A DNA stretch of 64,000 bases from Pegoplata infirma (taxonomy: Eukaryota > Arthropoda > Insecta > Diptera > Anthomyiidae), in NCBI GenBank assembly GCA_963921195.1, contig OY992539.1, positions 155,342,162 through 155,406,161 on the forward strand, written 5' to 3'. Made by a program: the position numbers and the translations under genes. Position 1 is the stretch's first letter. The number at the start of each line of letters is the position of its first letter. The notes under the pieces are model-generated. The model searched no databases. It worked only from the letters and a program-made list of their open reading frames with translations, and had not been told where the DNA came from. Positions 21,500-33,420 of this stretch are shown one piece after another.

Positions 21500-21734
21500 T
21501 AGCTAATTTACTTGTATAGTGTCATAACTCAAAAAACTTGATTTTTGAGTTAATAATACAGAATTGGTCGCTATATCATGCTTAATATTGTGTCAACAAT
21601 TTTTATTAATATCTTTTAAATTTACCGTTTGAGAAGAGAACACGCTATTATAACATTTTCGATGTACCGGCCTTTTTCAATGGAAATGTAAAAAGTTTCA
21701 AATGTAAACTTTAACCGCGTTTTCTGCCAACTTA

Positions 21735-21830
21735 AATATTTTGAGTTGTGAGTGTGGGGGACCAATATTTCCGGTAGTTACAAACATCAGCACAAACTCA
21801 TTATACCCTGTACCACAGAGCGGTGTAGGG
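21735..21830 (+). mobile_element. 3' end of a mini-me-type repeat (F2)
   Basis: GGACCAATATTTCCGGTAGT, then ACAAACATCAGCACAAACTC and a CCTGTACCACAG..GGTGTAGGG end match 27615-27700. Confidence 0.7.
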
Positions 21831-21837
21831 CATACAA

Positions 21838-22010
21838 AAAATCGTTTTGGACATATTTGACAACTCATAGCGGATGAACACGATGTGCTGACGACTTAAC
21901 AATAAATCAAGGATTATACCGAAGGGTAAACATTGCCCTTTAAGATGCATGCTCATATGATCAGTGAAGTTGAAGCTCCAATTGCCTTTTAAAAAGGTAT
22001 TTTCCCACAC
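21838..22010. mobile_element. Fragment of the foldback family of 10.6 and 33.7 kb
   Basis: ACAACTCATAGCGGATGAAC plus ACGATGTGCTGACGACTTAA match the reverse complement of 34095-34145. Neither terminus is preserved. Confidence 0.55.
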
Positions 22011-22025
22011 CGAAAAAACTTCCCA

Positions 22026-22051
22026 GTTAGATAGTTATAACTATCTAACTC
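22026..22051. repeat. 26-bp perfect palindrome
   Basis: AGTTAGATAGTTA is followed directly by its reverse complement TAACTATCTAACT. Confidence 0.85.
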
Positions 22052-22169
22052 ATATATGAAAAACCCCATTTGATTTGAAATTAATTTAAAATAACCGGTA
22101 TTATCACCAATAACTATTAAACCCAGTTAGTTTTAACAGTGTTTTAGTTACCTGTAAACCATGCGCGGG

Positions 22170-22320
22170 TACAAGGGAGAGGGAAAAGGGGAAATTTCCA
22201 CCCCCAAATCAAATTTCAAAAAGAAAAAAAGAGAAAAAAAAGAAAGAAAAAAAAGAAGAAATAATGAAGGAAGAAGGCAAATTTCTAAAAAATTCTCCGA
22301 AGGAAAAAAATCTCGAAATC
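22170..22320 (+). repeat. Purine-rich tract
   Basis: The strand is nearly all A and G for about 150 bases (GAAAAAAAGAGAAAAAAAAGA-like). It has an open lysine-rich frame that I regard as accidental. Confidence 0.6.
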
Positions 22321-22379
22321 CTAAAATTTTTTATAGAAAAAAAATCTGAAAGTTTTTATCGGAAAAATCTAACAATTTT

Positions 22380-22594
22380 TGAAGTATAAATATGAAAATT
22401 ATTATCTAATCAGAATCTAGGACTTTTTCATTCAATAGAAATATGGTCTGAGATTCTCAGAATTTTAGACTTTTTCTATAGGAAAAATGTCTCAGAATCT
22501 GAGACTTTTTCTATAGGAAACACATTTCTCATAATCTATGACTTTTTCTAAAGGAAAAAAGGTTTCAAAATCTTAGACGTTTTCTTTGGAAAAA
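22380..22594 (+). repeat. Minisatellite, GAATCTGAGACTTTTTCTAT units (left part)
   Basis: Four to five degenerate units of about 45-50 bp contain CTCAGAATCTGAGAC and TTTTTCTATAGGAAA. More units lie at 24147-24251 and 37289-37420, so the array has been split by insertions. Confidence 0.75.
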
Positions 22595-23117
22595 AATGGA
22601 ATACAACTTCCATATCTGGGCAGGAGCCTCAAGGTCTATCTTGGAGCTTCTGGACCGGGTGCAAAGGAATGCGTTGAAGCTCATCAATGACAGTAGGGTA
22701 TCCAGCTCTATTGACTCATTGGAGCATCGTCGGAATGTGGGTTGTGTGTCATTGTTATATCGATATTACCACGGTAAGTGTTCAGCTGAGATAGGTGAAC
22801 TCTTCCCTGAGACGCGGGTGCATGCTCGTAGTACTCGTCTATCCAGTAGATCACATCCGTTTGTGGTCGATTGTCCAATGTATCGCACAACGCATTACAG
22901 AGAAAATTCGTTTCTCAGTCGAACAAGCCGTATGTGGAATAAACTCCCCGCAGTAGTCTTTCCAGTCGGCTACGATTTAGAAAAGTTCAAATCAAATATC
23001 CACAAACACTACTCCCACTTTCCTCCTCATAACCTATTTTCCTAATACCAACACAATGCATTGCATTAGTAGGGGGCATCCCCTGAGTGTTGACTCAAAG
23101 TAATAAAAAAAAAAAAA
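22595..23117 (+). pseudogene. 5'-truncated LINE: 3' end of ORF2, 3' UTR and poly(A)
   Basis: An open frame from 22596 to 23045 (149 codons) encodes the C-terminal region downstream of the reverse transcriptase in Jockey/CR1-like elements. It begins MEYNFHIWAGA, then LLDRVQRNALKLI, SLEHRRNVGCVSLLYRYYHG, RTSRMWNKLPAVVFP and ends near HKHYSHFPPHNLFS. The stop is followed by a short 3' UTR (GGGGGCATCCCCTGAGTGTT) and AAAGTAATA plus an A tail. 5' truncation during target-primed reverse transcription explains the missing catalytic part. The frame is uninterrupted, so the insertion is fairly young. The endonuclease piece at 20815-21150 could be from a related LINE. The target duplication is obscured by A runs. 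Confidence 0.85.
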
Positions 23118-24146
23118 TAATTGATTTTAAAATAATATTTTTGTTTTAAAATTGTCCACATTTTGTTTTAAGTTTTACCAACATTAAATTTAATATGATG
23201 TCATTTTAATTCGTTACAAATTCAAATTAATTCAAATTCAAATTAATTCAAATTTGAATTTTTCTAATAAAAACAATATTGTATCATGCTTAATATAATG
23301 TTGAACAATTTTATTTTCTGACATTTCAAAACCATTTGTCAAATTTTAACATGGAAACATATTTAATTTAAATAATTTCATTGTAAAATATTTTATTTAC
23401 GCAAAAAAACGCAGCCAAAGTGAAAATTCTTAAAAAATGTAAAAAAACTTACATTTTATCAATTTAAAAATATATTTAAAGGAATTCATTTATTGATATT
23501 AATATCAATAAATGAAGGTAAGTGAATTAATTGTAATGTGTTTTTTGTACACATTTGTGTTAATTAAAGTGTTTTCCATTTTTAGGTTTAAGGTTGTGTC
23601 TTAGAAAATGGAGTTATTGGCGCTGTAATTATGTTCCCGGATTATTATCCCTACCAACTATAGTCTTATTAATAGTATACTAAACAACATAAGGATATGT
23701 TTGTATTGTAATTTTGAGTAATGTTATTTTCTTATACATTTTATTAAGTCTTGCTACATACATGCTCATTTTCCCAATTGTATAGACTTGGTTTTGTAGC
23801 TTTATCAATATTTATATATAAAAGTGTATTTTTCGTTTTAGTTTTGAATAAAGAATTTATAAAAGATATAAACATATTTTGTTTAATTTTCTAAACATTA
23901 TTAATTAAAGACATCATAAAAATAAAATTATATCAACGTTAAATCAATATTGATTTCAATTTTAAATTAAAGTGAAACAACTTTTATTTTAACATGACCG
24001 TATTTATTTGGTCATTTTACAAATAAACATGAAAATATTTAAAACAAGTAGAAACAAACTTTGTTCTATTTCGTCACTCTTTTATATTTATTTTAAAGTT
24101 GTTTCTGTTTGAATTTAATATTTTTTTTTCTTAGTGCAAGACGTTT
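23118..24146. mobile_element. AT-rich segment ending in a TATT(T)n CTTAGTG terminus
   Basis: The right end TTTTTTTTTCTTAGTG and the adjoining 150 bases are the reverse complement of the left part of the 1485-3386 element (CAGAAACAACTTTAAA, ACGAAATAGAACAAAGTTTG). The left end is not found. It may have been lost at the LINE junction. Between 23200 and 23300 there are several AATTCAAATT repeats. Confidence 0.5.
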
Positions 24147-24251
24147 CAGAATCTGGGACTTTTTCTTTAGGAAAGGGTCTCAGAATCTCAGACTTTTTCT
24201 ATAGGAAAAGGGAGTCTGAGATTTTTTATGTGGAAAAAAAGTTCTTAGAGT
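24147..24251 (+). repeat. Minisatellite, middle part
   Basis: CAGAATCTGGGACTTTTTCT and CTCAGACTTTTTCTATAGG units continue the array of 22380-22594. Confidence 0.75.
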
Positions 24252-24568
24252 CCCGGTGAAAAATGTGCATATATGATCATATATGCTTCATATATGATTG
24301 TCCATATATGACCATATACGTAATTTGAGGGCATATGTTCATATATGACATATATGGACATATATAATTTATATGAAAACATATATGTACACACGTATGT
24401 TTTTTTTTTCAAATATATCGACTAAGAAAAATATTGAAGTTCGAAAATACCAATTGTGATTTGTATATCACTCCAATTATTTTTAAAAAATATCAATTAA
24501 AATTCAAAAAAGATCACAAAATCCATCGAAATTTAAAAAAATACACGTAACTTTAAATTAATTGACTA

Positions 24569-24698
24569 TGGGCTGGTAACTTATCAAAAGCTAATCAATG
24601 ATTAATACTAATCATTGATCATTTTCATATAAATTTGACGTTTGCAAACACTGATTAGCCTTAATCATTGATTATATTGTGATGAGTTACCAGCCCTA
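24569..24698. mobile_element. Small MITE with GGGCTGGTAACT ends
   Basis: GGGCTGGTAACTTATCA (left) and TGATGAGTTACCAGCCC (right) are inverted, followed inward by inverted TAATCAATGATTAA-like blocks. The target duplication is not clear. Confidence 0.65.
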
Positions 24699-24769
24699 TG
24701 ACTTAAACTTGAAAAAATAAATAAAATAACTTAAAGCTGAACAAAAAATAAAAAGAATTCCAAAAAATC

Positions 24770-25150
24770 AATTGAACTCCCATTTTTTTTTTTGTAGTTT
24801 TAAGATCCTTTTTTGAATTTAATTTGATATTTATCAATTTTATTTGATTTTTTTTTAAGTCTAATTGAATTTTCGAAATTTTAGTGATTTTTTTAAAATT
24901 TTAATTAAACTTTTTTGAATTCGAATTTATTCTTTTTATTTCAATGGATTTTTTTAGAATTTTAAGTGATTTTGTTTTGTATTCCACTTTATTTTTTTGA
25001 ATTCCGATTGAGTTTTTTGAATTTCAATGGATTTATGGGAATTTCAAGTGATCTTTTTTGAATTTCAGTTGATATTTTTGAATTTCAATTAAATTTTTTT
25101 GAATTCTAATTGATTTTATCAGGATTCAATGAATTTTTTGAAATTGTAAT
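24770..25150. repeat. Low-complexity AATTGAATTTTTTGAATT array
   Basis: Imperfect 20-30 bp units built from TGAATTT, AATTGA and T runs fill the stretch. A similar region is at 49400-49640. The following 25150-25975 shows no element or exon. Confidence 0.6.
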
Positions 25151-26871
25151 TTCATAACAATCAACTTTTTACAATATAATTGAGAGTTGGCATAAATAAT
25201 GTATTAAGTAACATACATTTTGTCGCTTCGCCTAAAAAGGAGTCATGTGTAGTTTTCGAACTTTTTTTTATTGCATCTTTAAAAACCCATATTGGGCATG
25301 AGTTTACTCGCTAAACCGTTTTTTGATATCTTAAGTGGTTCAAATGTAAGTAAAAGTAGCTGTGTTCGTCATACTAAAAAAGATCCGAAAAGGAGGATAA
25401 CATTTTTTGATCAAAGAGTAATAGAATGTGATTAAATTGACCACTATTTAAGTAATACATTGCTTGCAAGTATTTCGAATGAATTGTAAAGATTTTTTGG
25501 AAAATACTTTCAAAGTTATGCATATTTTCATGCTGGTATCTAAATCCTAAAAGGTGAGTAATCAAGCCTTGTGAAAGCAACTAAATCATTTGAAGTCACA
25601 AAATTTTAGTGTTTAAAGAACATCGAAGATGATCATCTTTCATTGATTTCGATTAATGCCAAAGCTCTTAAATAGTTACAAGAAAAAACGGAAAAGCATC
25701 ACTTGTTTACGAAATTTGTTGTCCGCTGTTTAATGAAGAGCTCTTAAATATCAAAATTTCAAGGACTTTAAATACGTCGCTTTAAATAACGTCGCTTTAA
25801 ACCACGAATACACTTTGTTTTGTATTCGTTCCCCTCAAAAGAAATTTACAGTAAGAATGGTTTTGTAAACAAAAGCAGTTGTTCAAAAAAACACTTAAGA
25901 GGAGATATGTGTATGTTTTTTGAAAATTTCTGCACCACTAGAAACCCGTTAAAGATTTCATACTTTTTTTGTAGCATGTGGATTAGACTGGGTCGAAATC
26001 CTACAAAGTCTAAGGATCGATTGTCCTTAGTGCGGGAAAGTGGTAATTGGGTAATATAAGCATTTTATGGAAGACAACTTTTTAATCGATCAAAAACTCT
26101 ATTAGCGCATCGGTGGTCAAAATTGAGATTTTGGTCAAAATGGCCAAATTTTCAAAAAAATTTTAAAAATATAAATTTCATTTTCTTGCTTAATAAAAAA
26201 ATTTTTTTTATTGCATTTGATAACTAATAACTTATGTATTAAATATTGGAATTTTATGCCATCACTAACATATTTTTATTTAAGATACAAAAAAAATCAT
26301 ATTTTTGACGCGGATCTAAAAACCACTTTTTTTTAATTTAATTTTTATTTTTTATTAAAATTGCAAAATATACCGATTTTATTACTCAGTGTTATTGAAA
26401 ACATCATAAAGACTAAAGATTTAAATTTTGGCGAAAATCCGTTTGGTAGTTTTTTGTGGGGAGCGGTTTCAATTGAGCGGATTTCAAGGAAATCGTATTT
26501 TTTGACATTTTTTTGAGTTTTTATTTTTTATAAACTACATTATTGTACAAATTGACCAATATTATGCTCTATCTTGTTCCATCTGATCATGGTAACTTAG
26601 TTTTGAAACGATAGATTTATAGGACATCTTTAACCCTAATCGGTCATCGGCCAAAAGTGTCCCGTACTGAGTTTTTTTAGGTTTTAACTACTGTTTAATG
26701 AAATTAATGGTTGCAAAATCATGTTTGTGTTGAATATTGTGTTGTATAATCTTTTATTTAATCATATTGACTTAATTTTGAAACATACATATTTTTGGAC
26801 ATCTTTAACCCTTATGTGCATGCAACCAAAAATGTCCCCTACCAAAATTTTCATATTTTTCACAAATAAAA

Positions 26872-27700
26872 AACAAGTAAGAAAATTATAGTCGGTCAAG
26901 ACCGACCATATAATACCCTACACCAGAGTTTCCCGGACCATGGGTCCCAAGTTCAAACATGGACTGATTAGATCTATATTTTGTCAAATCTTTAATAAGT
27001 GTAAAAAGCAATCACTAATCAAATTTGAGTGGAATAGGCTTCTTTTTGTTGACAATAAATCGCTTCAACTGAATATCGGGCGAAATTTCCACATGGGACC
27101 TAAGTCCAAAATGGTCCGATGATAATTAGATTTGATAAGGTTATTAAAGTACGCGTTTAACATACACAAACAGAATTTTAATTAAATATTTTCTATTTTC
27201 ATGAAAATTGAGAGATTTATGTGAAAATCGGGAAGGTGGTTTGTATGGGGGCTACTAGAAGAACTGGTTCGATTTCTTTAAAATTCGGAATGGTGATTGG
27301 TGTGTATAAAACATTAATTCCTGCCAAATTTTGAAAAGATACATATTAAAATGCGACTATTAGAGTCATTTGAGCCAAAAATAAAGAAGACCTTTATATG
27401 GGGGCTAGGTCTAAATATGGACCGATTTTTTCCAATTTCAATAGGCTTCGTCCTTGGGCCAAAAGAGGCTTAAGTTTTAAATTTCAAGTCAATTGATCGA
27501 GAATTGCGACCTGTATCGTGTTTACACCGTTTACATGGACAGACAGACGGACGGACGGACATCGCTAAATCGACTCAAAAAGTGATTCTAAGTCGATCGG
27601 TATACTTAAAAGTGGGTCTAGGACCAATATTTCGGGTAGTTACAAACATCAGCACAAACTCATTATACCCTGTACCACAGTGTGGAGTAGGGTATAAAAA
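26872..27700 (+). mobile_element. Mini-me-type repeat F2 inside a foldback arm
   Basis: It starts AACAAGTAAGAAAATTATAG with the hairpin GGTCAAGACCGACC, contains GACAGACGGACGGACGGACA and the ACCAATATTTCGGGTAGTTA block, and ends GGAGTAGGGTATAAAA. The opposite foldback arm at 29995-30010 shows the uninterrupted sequence (CACAAATAAAAAAAACACAT in reverse complement), so both ends are placed exactly and no long target duplication exists. Confidence 0.8.
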
Positions 27701-28193
27701 ACACATTTTTGTATTCAAAATAGTCATAAATAATTAATTGAATAATTTTGATATTGCCGAAAGCGTTAACCCTTCTGAAATAAAGGTCAAAAGTGGCCCA
27801 CTAACAGATTTTTAAGCCGAAATGATAACATTGAATTAGGATTACGTGCGGACTAATTTTGTTTTAATAAAACTAAAATTTTTTGATATTATATCACACG
27901 CAACCATTCATTTCATATATTTATTAATGTCAAAAAAGCCATAAAACAAATAATCTCTAAATCAAACTTTTAAGACTACACACAAAAAAAAACTTTGTCA
28001 AATTACAAGGAAAAGTCTCGTAATCCCATTTTACCAATATTTGACAGTTTTCCTTGTTTTTTAACAAATCGAAATTAACATTCTTTTTTTGTAATTTTAC
28101 AATTTTTTTTTGTAATTTTACAAATCCAAGATAATTTTACAAAAAAAATCTACTAAATTCACGAGAATTCCTTGTAATTCGTTTTCACACTTA

Positions 28194-28793
28194 CAAGGGA
28201 AGTCTCCCTAGTGTCACCCGCGGATCTTTATGGAATTGGTTTTATTTTGTAGAGCACAAAAAATAAAGGGACACGTATTTTTTTTTAGCGGCCCAAATTC
28301 ATATTTAGGGGGTAAAAAGGAGGGGGGAAGAAAAGGCCATTTTTCAGTTTTTTTCGTTTATCTCCTAAATTATGCAAAGAAACCTAGTCATGTTACATAC
28401 CAAATGAAAGGTCTTTGGAAAACCTATCTGCGTGTGCTAAGAACGTGTCCAAACATGCACAACTTTTTGTCATATTGAGTAAAATACCAAAATTTTAGGA
28501 CATTTTTGTTAATAAGTCGAAAAATATTAACTTCTTCGGCCCGTTGTTAGCACCACGAGATAGGTATTTTTAATACCTTTAATCTGATACCACACATGCC
28601 TATAATAATTTTGTTTAAATAGGCGTAAATTGTAAAAAACTGATAAAGGTCAATTTCCCCCCATACAAATCGACCCCCCCTAAAAATGAGTTTGGGCCGC
28701 TAAAAAAAAATACGTGTCGAATTAATTTTCGTTCTTAACAACATATCCAAATTTCATGAAGATCGGAGGGTGACACCAGGGAGACTTCCCTTG
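28194..28793. mobile_element. PIF/Harbinger-like element, TSD TTA
   Basis: The left end CAAGGGAAGTCTCCCT and right end GGGAGACTTCCCTTG are inverted, followed by paired GTGTCACCC/GGGTGACAC and GGCCCAAATTCAT/GAGTTTGGGCC. TTA flanks both sides (28191-28193, 28794-28796). It shares its outer ten bases with the 1491-2078 element. An open + frame (28230-28478) lacks recognisable domains. Confidence 0.7.
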
Positions 28794-28919
28794 TTAGCTT
28801 TACCCCCGATCAACGACAAGGATGTGGTTATAAATGACCCAATTTTGAGGTGTTTAAGTTTTTTTTTTGTTGTTTTTTTTATATTTTTTGTGTTTTTATA
28901 TATTTTTTTTATGTACAGT

Positions 28920-29496
28920 AGGGTTATGACTCATTTTTGACAAAATTTTTACCTATCACCACGTGATAGACCATACAAAATTAATATTAAAAATCGCACC
29001 AATATTAAAATTCCGCACCAAACGCAATTTCTAAAAAGTCACAGATATTTTTTGTTTTAAGTCCTATTTTTAAAAAATAAGGTAATTTTAACCCTTCCAA
29101 TGAATGAGTTATATAAAAAAGACCTTGTAAACAATTACGAATAAAAATAATGCCACTCGGACTTTTACTTTTGGATTTTCATGCTGCAAAATTGACGTTA
29201 TATATAGTTAACTTTATGCAGTTAAGGGTTAAACCGCCCAATTTGAATCTTGAGTGAGTCAAAAAAGTCCCTCCATAAAGCATTCGTCATTTTGACCCTA
29301 AATAGCTTTTCCTACGCATCGTTTGGGTCTCATATTTTCTTAGTTTCAATTAAATTAAGAAAATATAGACCAAATTTCATCTCGTTTGGTGCGGGAAATT
29401 TTTTGAAAATGCAATTCTTAATATTTTTTATGGCCTTTTTGGCTAGGGCAGGTAAATTTTGATATTTGCAAAAAAATGCAAAAAGTGATAACCCTA
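28920..29496. mobile_element. TAGGGNTATNAC-type element, TSD ATGTACAG
   Basis: Ends are TAGGGTTATGACTC and GTGATAACCCTA. ATGTACAG lies at 28912-28919 and 29497-29504. It is related to the 19069-19502 element. It occupies the spacer of the 4.9-kb foldback. Confidence 0.8.
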
Positions 29497-31019
29497 ATGT
29501 ACAGGCTTATGCCTTAATCTTTAATTTTAAATTGCGATTTTCACTCAAGTGAGGTTAAATTAGAGCGAGACAATAAAGTAGATCTTATATAACCACCTCT
29601 GTTTTTAAAACAAAAATAAAATATAAAATAAATAAAAAATAAACATAAAATTACTCAAAATGGGGTCATTTATTTCACCACTTCCTCGTCGCTGATCGGG
29701 GGTATATCTAAGTGTGAAAATGGACACTTAGTCTAGTCCTCAAATTTTAATTTTAAGGATAATTTGTTTTATGGCTTTTTTTGACATTAAGAAATATATG
29801 AAATGAATGATTGCGTGTGATATAATATCAAAAAATTTTAGTTTTATTAAAACAAAATTAATCCGCACATAACCCTAATTCTTAAAAATCTGTTAGTGGG
29901 CCACTTTGACCTTTATTTCAGAAGGGTTAACACTTTCGGCAATATCAAAATTATTCAATTAATTATTTATGACTATTTTGAATACAAAAATGTGTTTTTT
30001 TTTATTTGTGAAAAATATGAAAATTTTGGTAGGGGACATTTTTGGTTGCATGCACATAAGGGTTAAAGATGTCCAAAAATATGTATGTTTCAAAATTAAG
30101 TCAATATGATTAAATAAAAGATTATACAACACAATATTCAACACAAACATGATTTTGCAACCATTAATTTCATTAAACAGTAGTTAAAACCTAAAAAAAC
30201 TCAGTACGGGACACTTTTGGCCGATGACCGATTAGGGTTAAAGATGTCCTATAAATCTATCGTTTCAAAACTAAGTTACCATGATCAGATGGAACAAGAT
30301 AGAGCATAATATTGGTCAATTTGTACAATAATGTAGTTTATAAAAAATAAAAACTCAAAAAAATGTCAAAAAATACGATTTCCTTGAAATCCGCTCAATT
30401 GAAACCGCTCCCCACAAAAAACTACCGAACGGATTTTCGCCAAAATTTAAATCTTTAGTCTTTATGATGTTTTCAATAACATTGAGTAATAAAACCGGTA
30501 TATTTTGCAATTTTAATAAAAAATAAAAATTAAATTAAAAAAAAGTGGTTTTTAGAACCGCGTCAAAAATATGATTTTTTTTGTATCTTAAATAAAAATA
30601 TGTTAGTGATGGCATAAAATTCCAATATTTAATACATAAGTTATTAGTATCAAATGCAATAAAAATTTTTTTTTTATTAAGCAAGAAAATGAAATTTATA
30701 TTTTTAAAATTTTTTTGAAAATTTGGCCATTTTGACCAAAATCTCAATTTTGACCACCGATGCGCTAATAGAGTTTTTGATCGATTAAAAAGTTGTCTTC
30801 CATAAAATGCTTATATTACCCCATTACCACTTTCCCGCACTAAGGACAATCGATCCTTAGACTTTGTAGGATTTCGACCCAGTCTAATGTGGATATCGTA
30901 TCGGTACAAGATTTTTTTATTGAACAAACTTTTAAAAAATATTGCGAAGGGACGAAAATAAACGTTTTCTTTGCTCTCCTGAAAACTTGCCCGAAAACAC
31001 ATGACTCCATTTTTAGGAA

Positions 31020-31607
31020 CAGCGGCGATATGAATATATCAAAACTTTCTTAGTCAGGAATATGAATCAATATATCGTCAACTAAAATGCGAAACAATGT
31101 AACAACACTCTTCTTTAAAAACGAGTTATTGATTGATAGTGATGCTTTATATCAAAATACATTTCCCCATAAAATTTAAGTTCTCTTCGTTAAAAAATAC
31201 AAGTTTTACGAGTAAAATTCAAAAATAGTACTATCATCATGTTTTATAATTTAAAAAATATTTTTGGCTCCCCCATTAAATGATCAAAATGTGAATCGCT
31301 AGTTATGATGCACTTCATTAACCGAAAATATGTCCAAATCTTCAGAACTATCCGATATAATATGATTGACTTATGAACAAAATTAAAAAAAAAATTGAAC
31401 AACGTTTTTCGCTTTCACTGTAATATGGCATTCACACTTGCGACCTTAAAAAAGTTGTTCAACAAAACACCAGTAACAGAATAACAAGGTAATAAACACA
31501 GAACAAAGACTTTTTTTAACATCTCACTCTTGAACACTTCAAAACAGCAAGTGAGAATGCCACATAAAACAGCAAAACGTGTCTTTACGTTGCTTAACAA
31601 TTTAAGT
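31020..31607. repeat. Copy of sequence flanking the 11.9-kb hAT, plus a short TIR pair
   Basis: 31260-31430 is the reverse complement of about 11800-11950, and 31110-31140 of about 13470-13500, so it approximates the site before insertion of the hAT at 11961. Within 31427-31560, TGGCATTCACACTTGC and GCAAGTGAGAATGCCA form an inverted pair bounding about 100 bp, possibly another MITE. Confidence 0.5.
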
Positions 31608-31615
31608 GATACTAT

Positions 31616-32323
31616 TAGTGTTTGGGGTCCGGGAATTCCCGGGTCGGGTTTCCCGGGAATTCCCGGGAAAACACTGACGGGAATTCCCGGAAATTTTTTT
31701 ATTTTTTCCCGGGAAATCCGGGAATTTTGTAAAATAAACCTTTTTACATAAAAACGTTTATTTTACTTTAATTTTTACCATTGTTTTTTACATACAGGTA
31801 TAATTACATTTGATATTTTTTGTATTTTTTCTATTTGGAAGAACAGTGAAAATATATGTTCATAGGAAAACTGACCAAGTGTAAAAAGTATGTTAATATC
31901 ATGAAAAAACTTAAAAAGTCAAAAAAATATAAAAATTTTGAACTTAGAATTAACATTTCCAGAATAAATATTAAAAGTGCTGCCAACTATATTATTTTTT
32001 TCTCGAAAAACGCAGTTTTAAATTTTTTTTCGATTTTTAGCTATTTTTTTCGATTTTTTGTGAAGGAAAAAGTTGCAATATTTTTTTTGTTTTATTTTAT
32101 TGTATTTCAGGATTTTTAACTTTTATGTTTTGATTTTTTATGTTCTAATTAATTGTTTATCTCTAATAAAACTGTTTTTAATAAAAAGATAATCAAATTT
32201 TAATGTTTTTTATGATTTACATTAATAATGAATATTTCCCGGGATTCCCGGGAATCCCGGGAAATAAATTATTTTTTTCCCGTTTCCCGGGAAATTGAAA
32301 AGTCCGGGAATTACCAAACACTA
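31616..32323. mobile_element. hAT-like element with TCCCGGGAA arrays, TSD GATACTAT
   Basis: Ends are TAGTGTTTGGGGTCCGGGAA and TTCCCGG-rich sequence closing CCAAACACTA. GATACTAT flanks both sides (31608-31615, 32324-32331). Both subterminal zones are packed with TTCCCGGGAATTCCCGGG-like units (31628-31700, 32236-32310). The core is AT-rich with no transposase. Confidence 0.85.
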
Positions 32324-33420
32324 GATACTATACATCACTGATGCCAACTATTTTTAAAAAAATGTAGCTAGATTGGACAAAAAAATAGCTAGAAATAGCT
32401 AAATTTAAATACAATTAAAAAATCTAGCTATTTTGTAGCTAGATTTGTATAAACAGTTGAAAAATCTAGCTATTTTATAGCTAGATTTTGGATTTGTGGT
32501 TTTTAAAAGGTTTTATTTGATAAAGTTTTTAATTAAATAATAAAATAAGTTAGTTTTGGTATTAAAACGAATATTTTCAAATATTTTTATTAAATTTTGC
32601 AAACAAAAAGTTTAAATACTCATATTTTATATCGCAGATATAATTTATAACGCATGAAACTTTAGAAATTGCTTCCAACGCTTAAGTTATTAAATTAAGC
32701 TTTTAAATCAATTTCTTTAACAAAGAAATATTATTAATCTATATGTTATATGTATGTATTTCTGGATTTGCAGATCCTGTGAACTATTTCCTGTGAATTT
32801 CTATTTTCTGTGAATCGGCACCTCACTATTTTCTGTGAATCAGCACCTCATTTTGTATACGTAAAAAGTACTCATAATAGATATAATTCCTGTAATGGGA
32901 ACTTATTTTATTTTTTTGGACTTATTTCGTTCGGAGTTCTTTAATTTTTTTGGGAGTAAGTATTTTGATTTTAAATAACTCCCAAATATTGGGACTTGTT
33001 TCATTTTTTCTTTGGGACTTATTTCATTTCTTAAAGTTGGAAGTTAATTCATTCCTCTTAGGACTTATATCATTAGGAATTATTTCATTGGGATTTATTT
33101 CATTTGGGAGTTGTTTCGCAGTACCAAATTTTTTAATACACAATTATCTGAATGCGAATTAAAAGCTCGATTATAGCCACTCGTTTTTTTGGTTATGAAT
33201 ACTGGTGTAAAATTTTATCCGTTATTGGAGAGATGAAAACTATTATATTTTAAATCCATAGCTCGTCAGCTTATTATTGTTTTGCTCCATACGCCAACAA
33301 CTCGGTTTCGAGAAAAACGATAAAATAGGTTTACCACAAATTTTCTCGAAAAGTAATCGATGGGTTTTGTTTTAATGTTAACCATTTATTGCTACATATA
33401 TTGTAAACAAAGCTTCTAGT

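Larger units (their letters stand above)
25984..30886. mobile_element. 4.9-kb foldback element, TSD ATGTGGAT
   Basis: Ends are TAGACTGGGTCGAAATCC and its exact reverse complement. ATGTGGAT flanks both (25976-25983, 30887-30894). The arms are 25984-28865 (with insertions) and 29640-30886 and stay paired through blocks such as GCGCATCGGTGGTCAAAATT and CCCCGATCA.CGACAAGGAT. The left arm was invaded at 26872-27697 and 28194-28793, and the spacer at 28920-29496. The 8-bp duplication has T2 and A7, as in hAT. No coding sequence was recognised. Confidence 0.85.

Noticed and set aside
22161..22349. Lysine/arginine-rich + strand frame
   Set aside because: It comes from a purine tract of A and G and has no domain or splice context.
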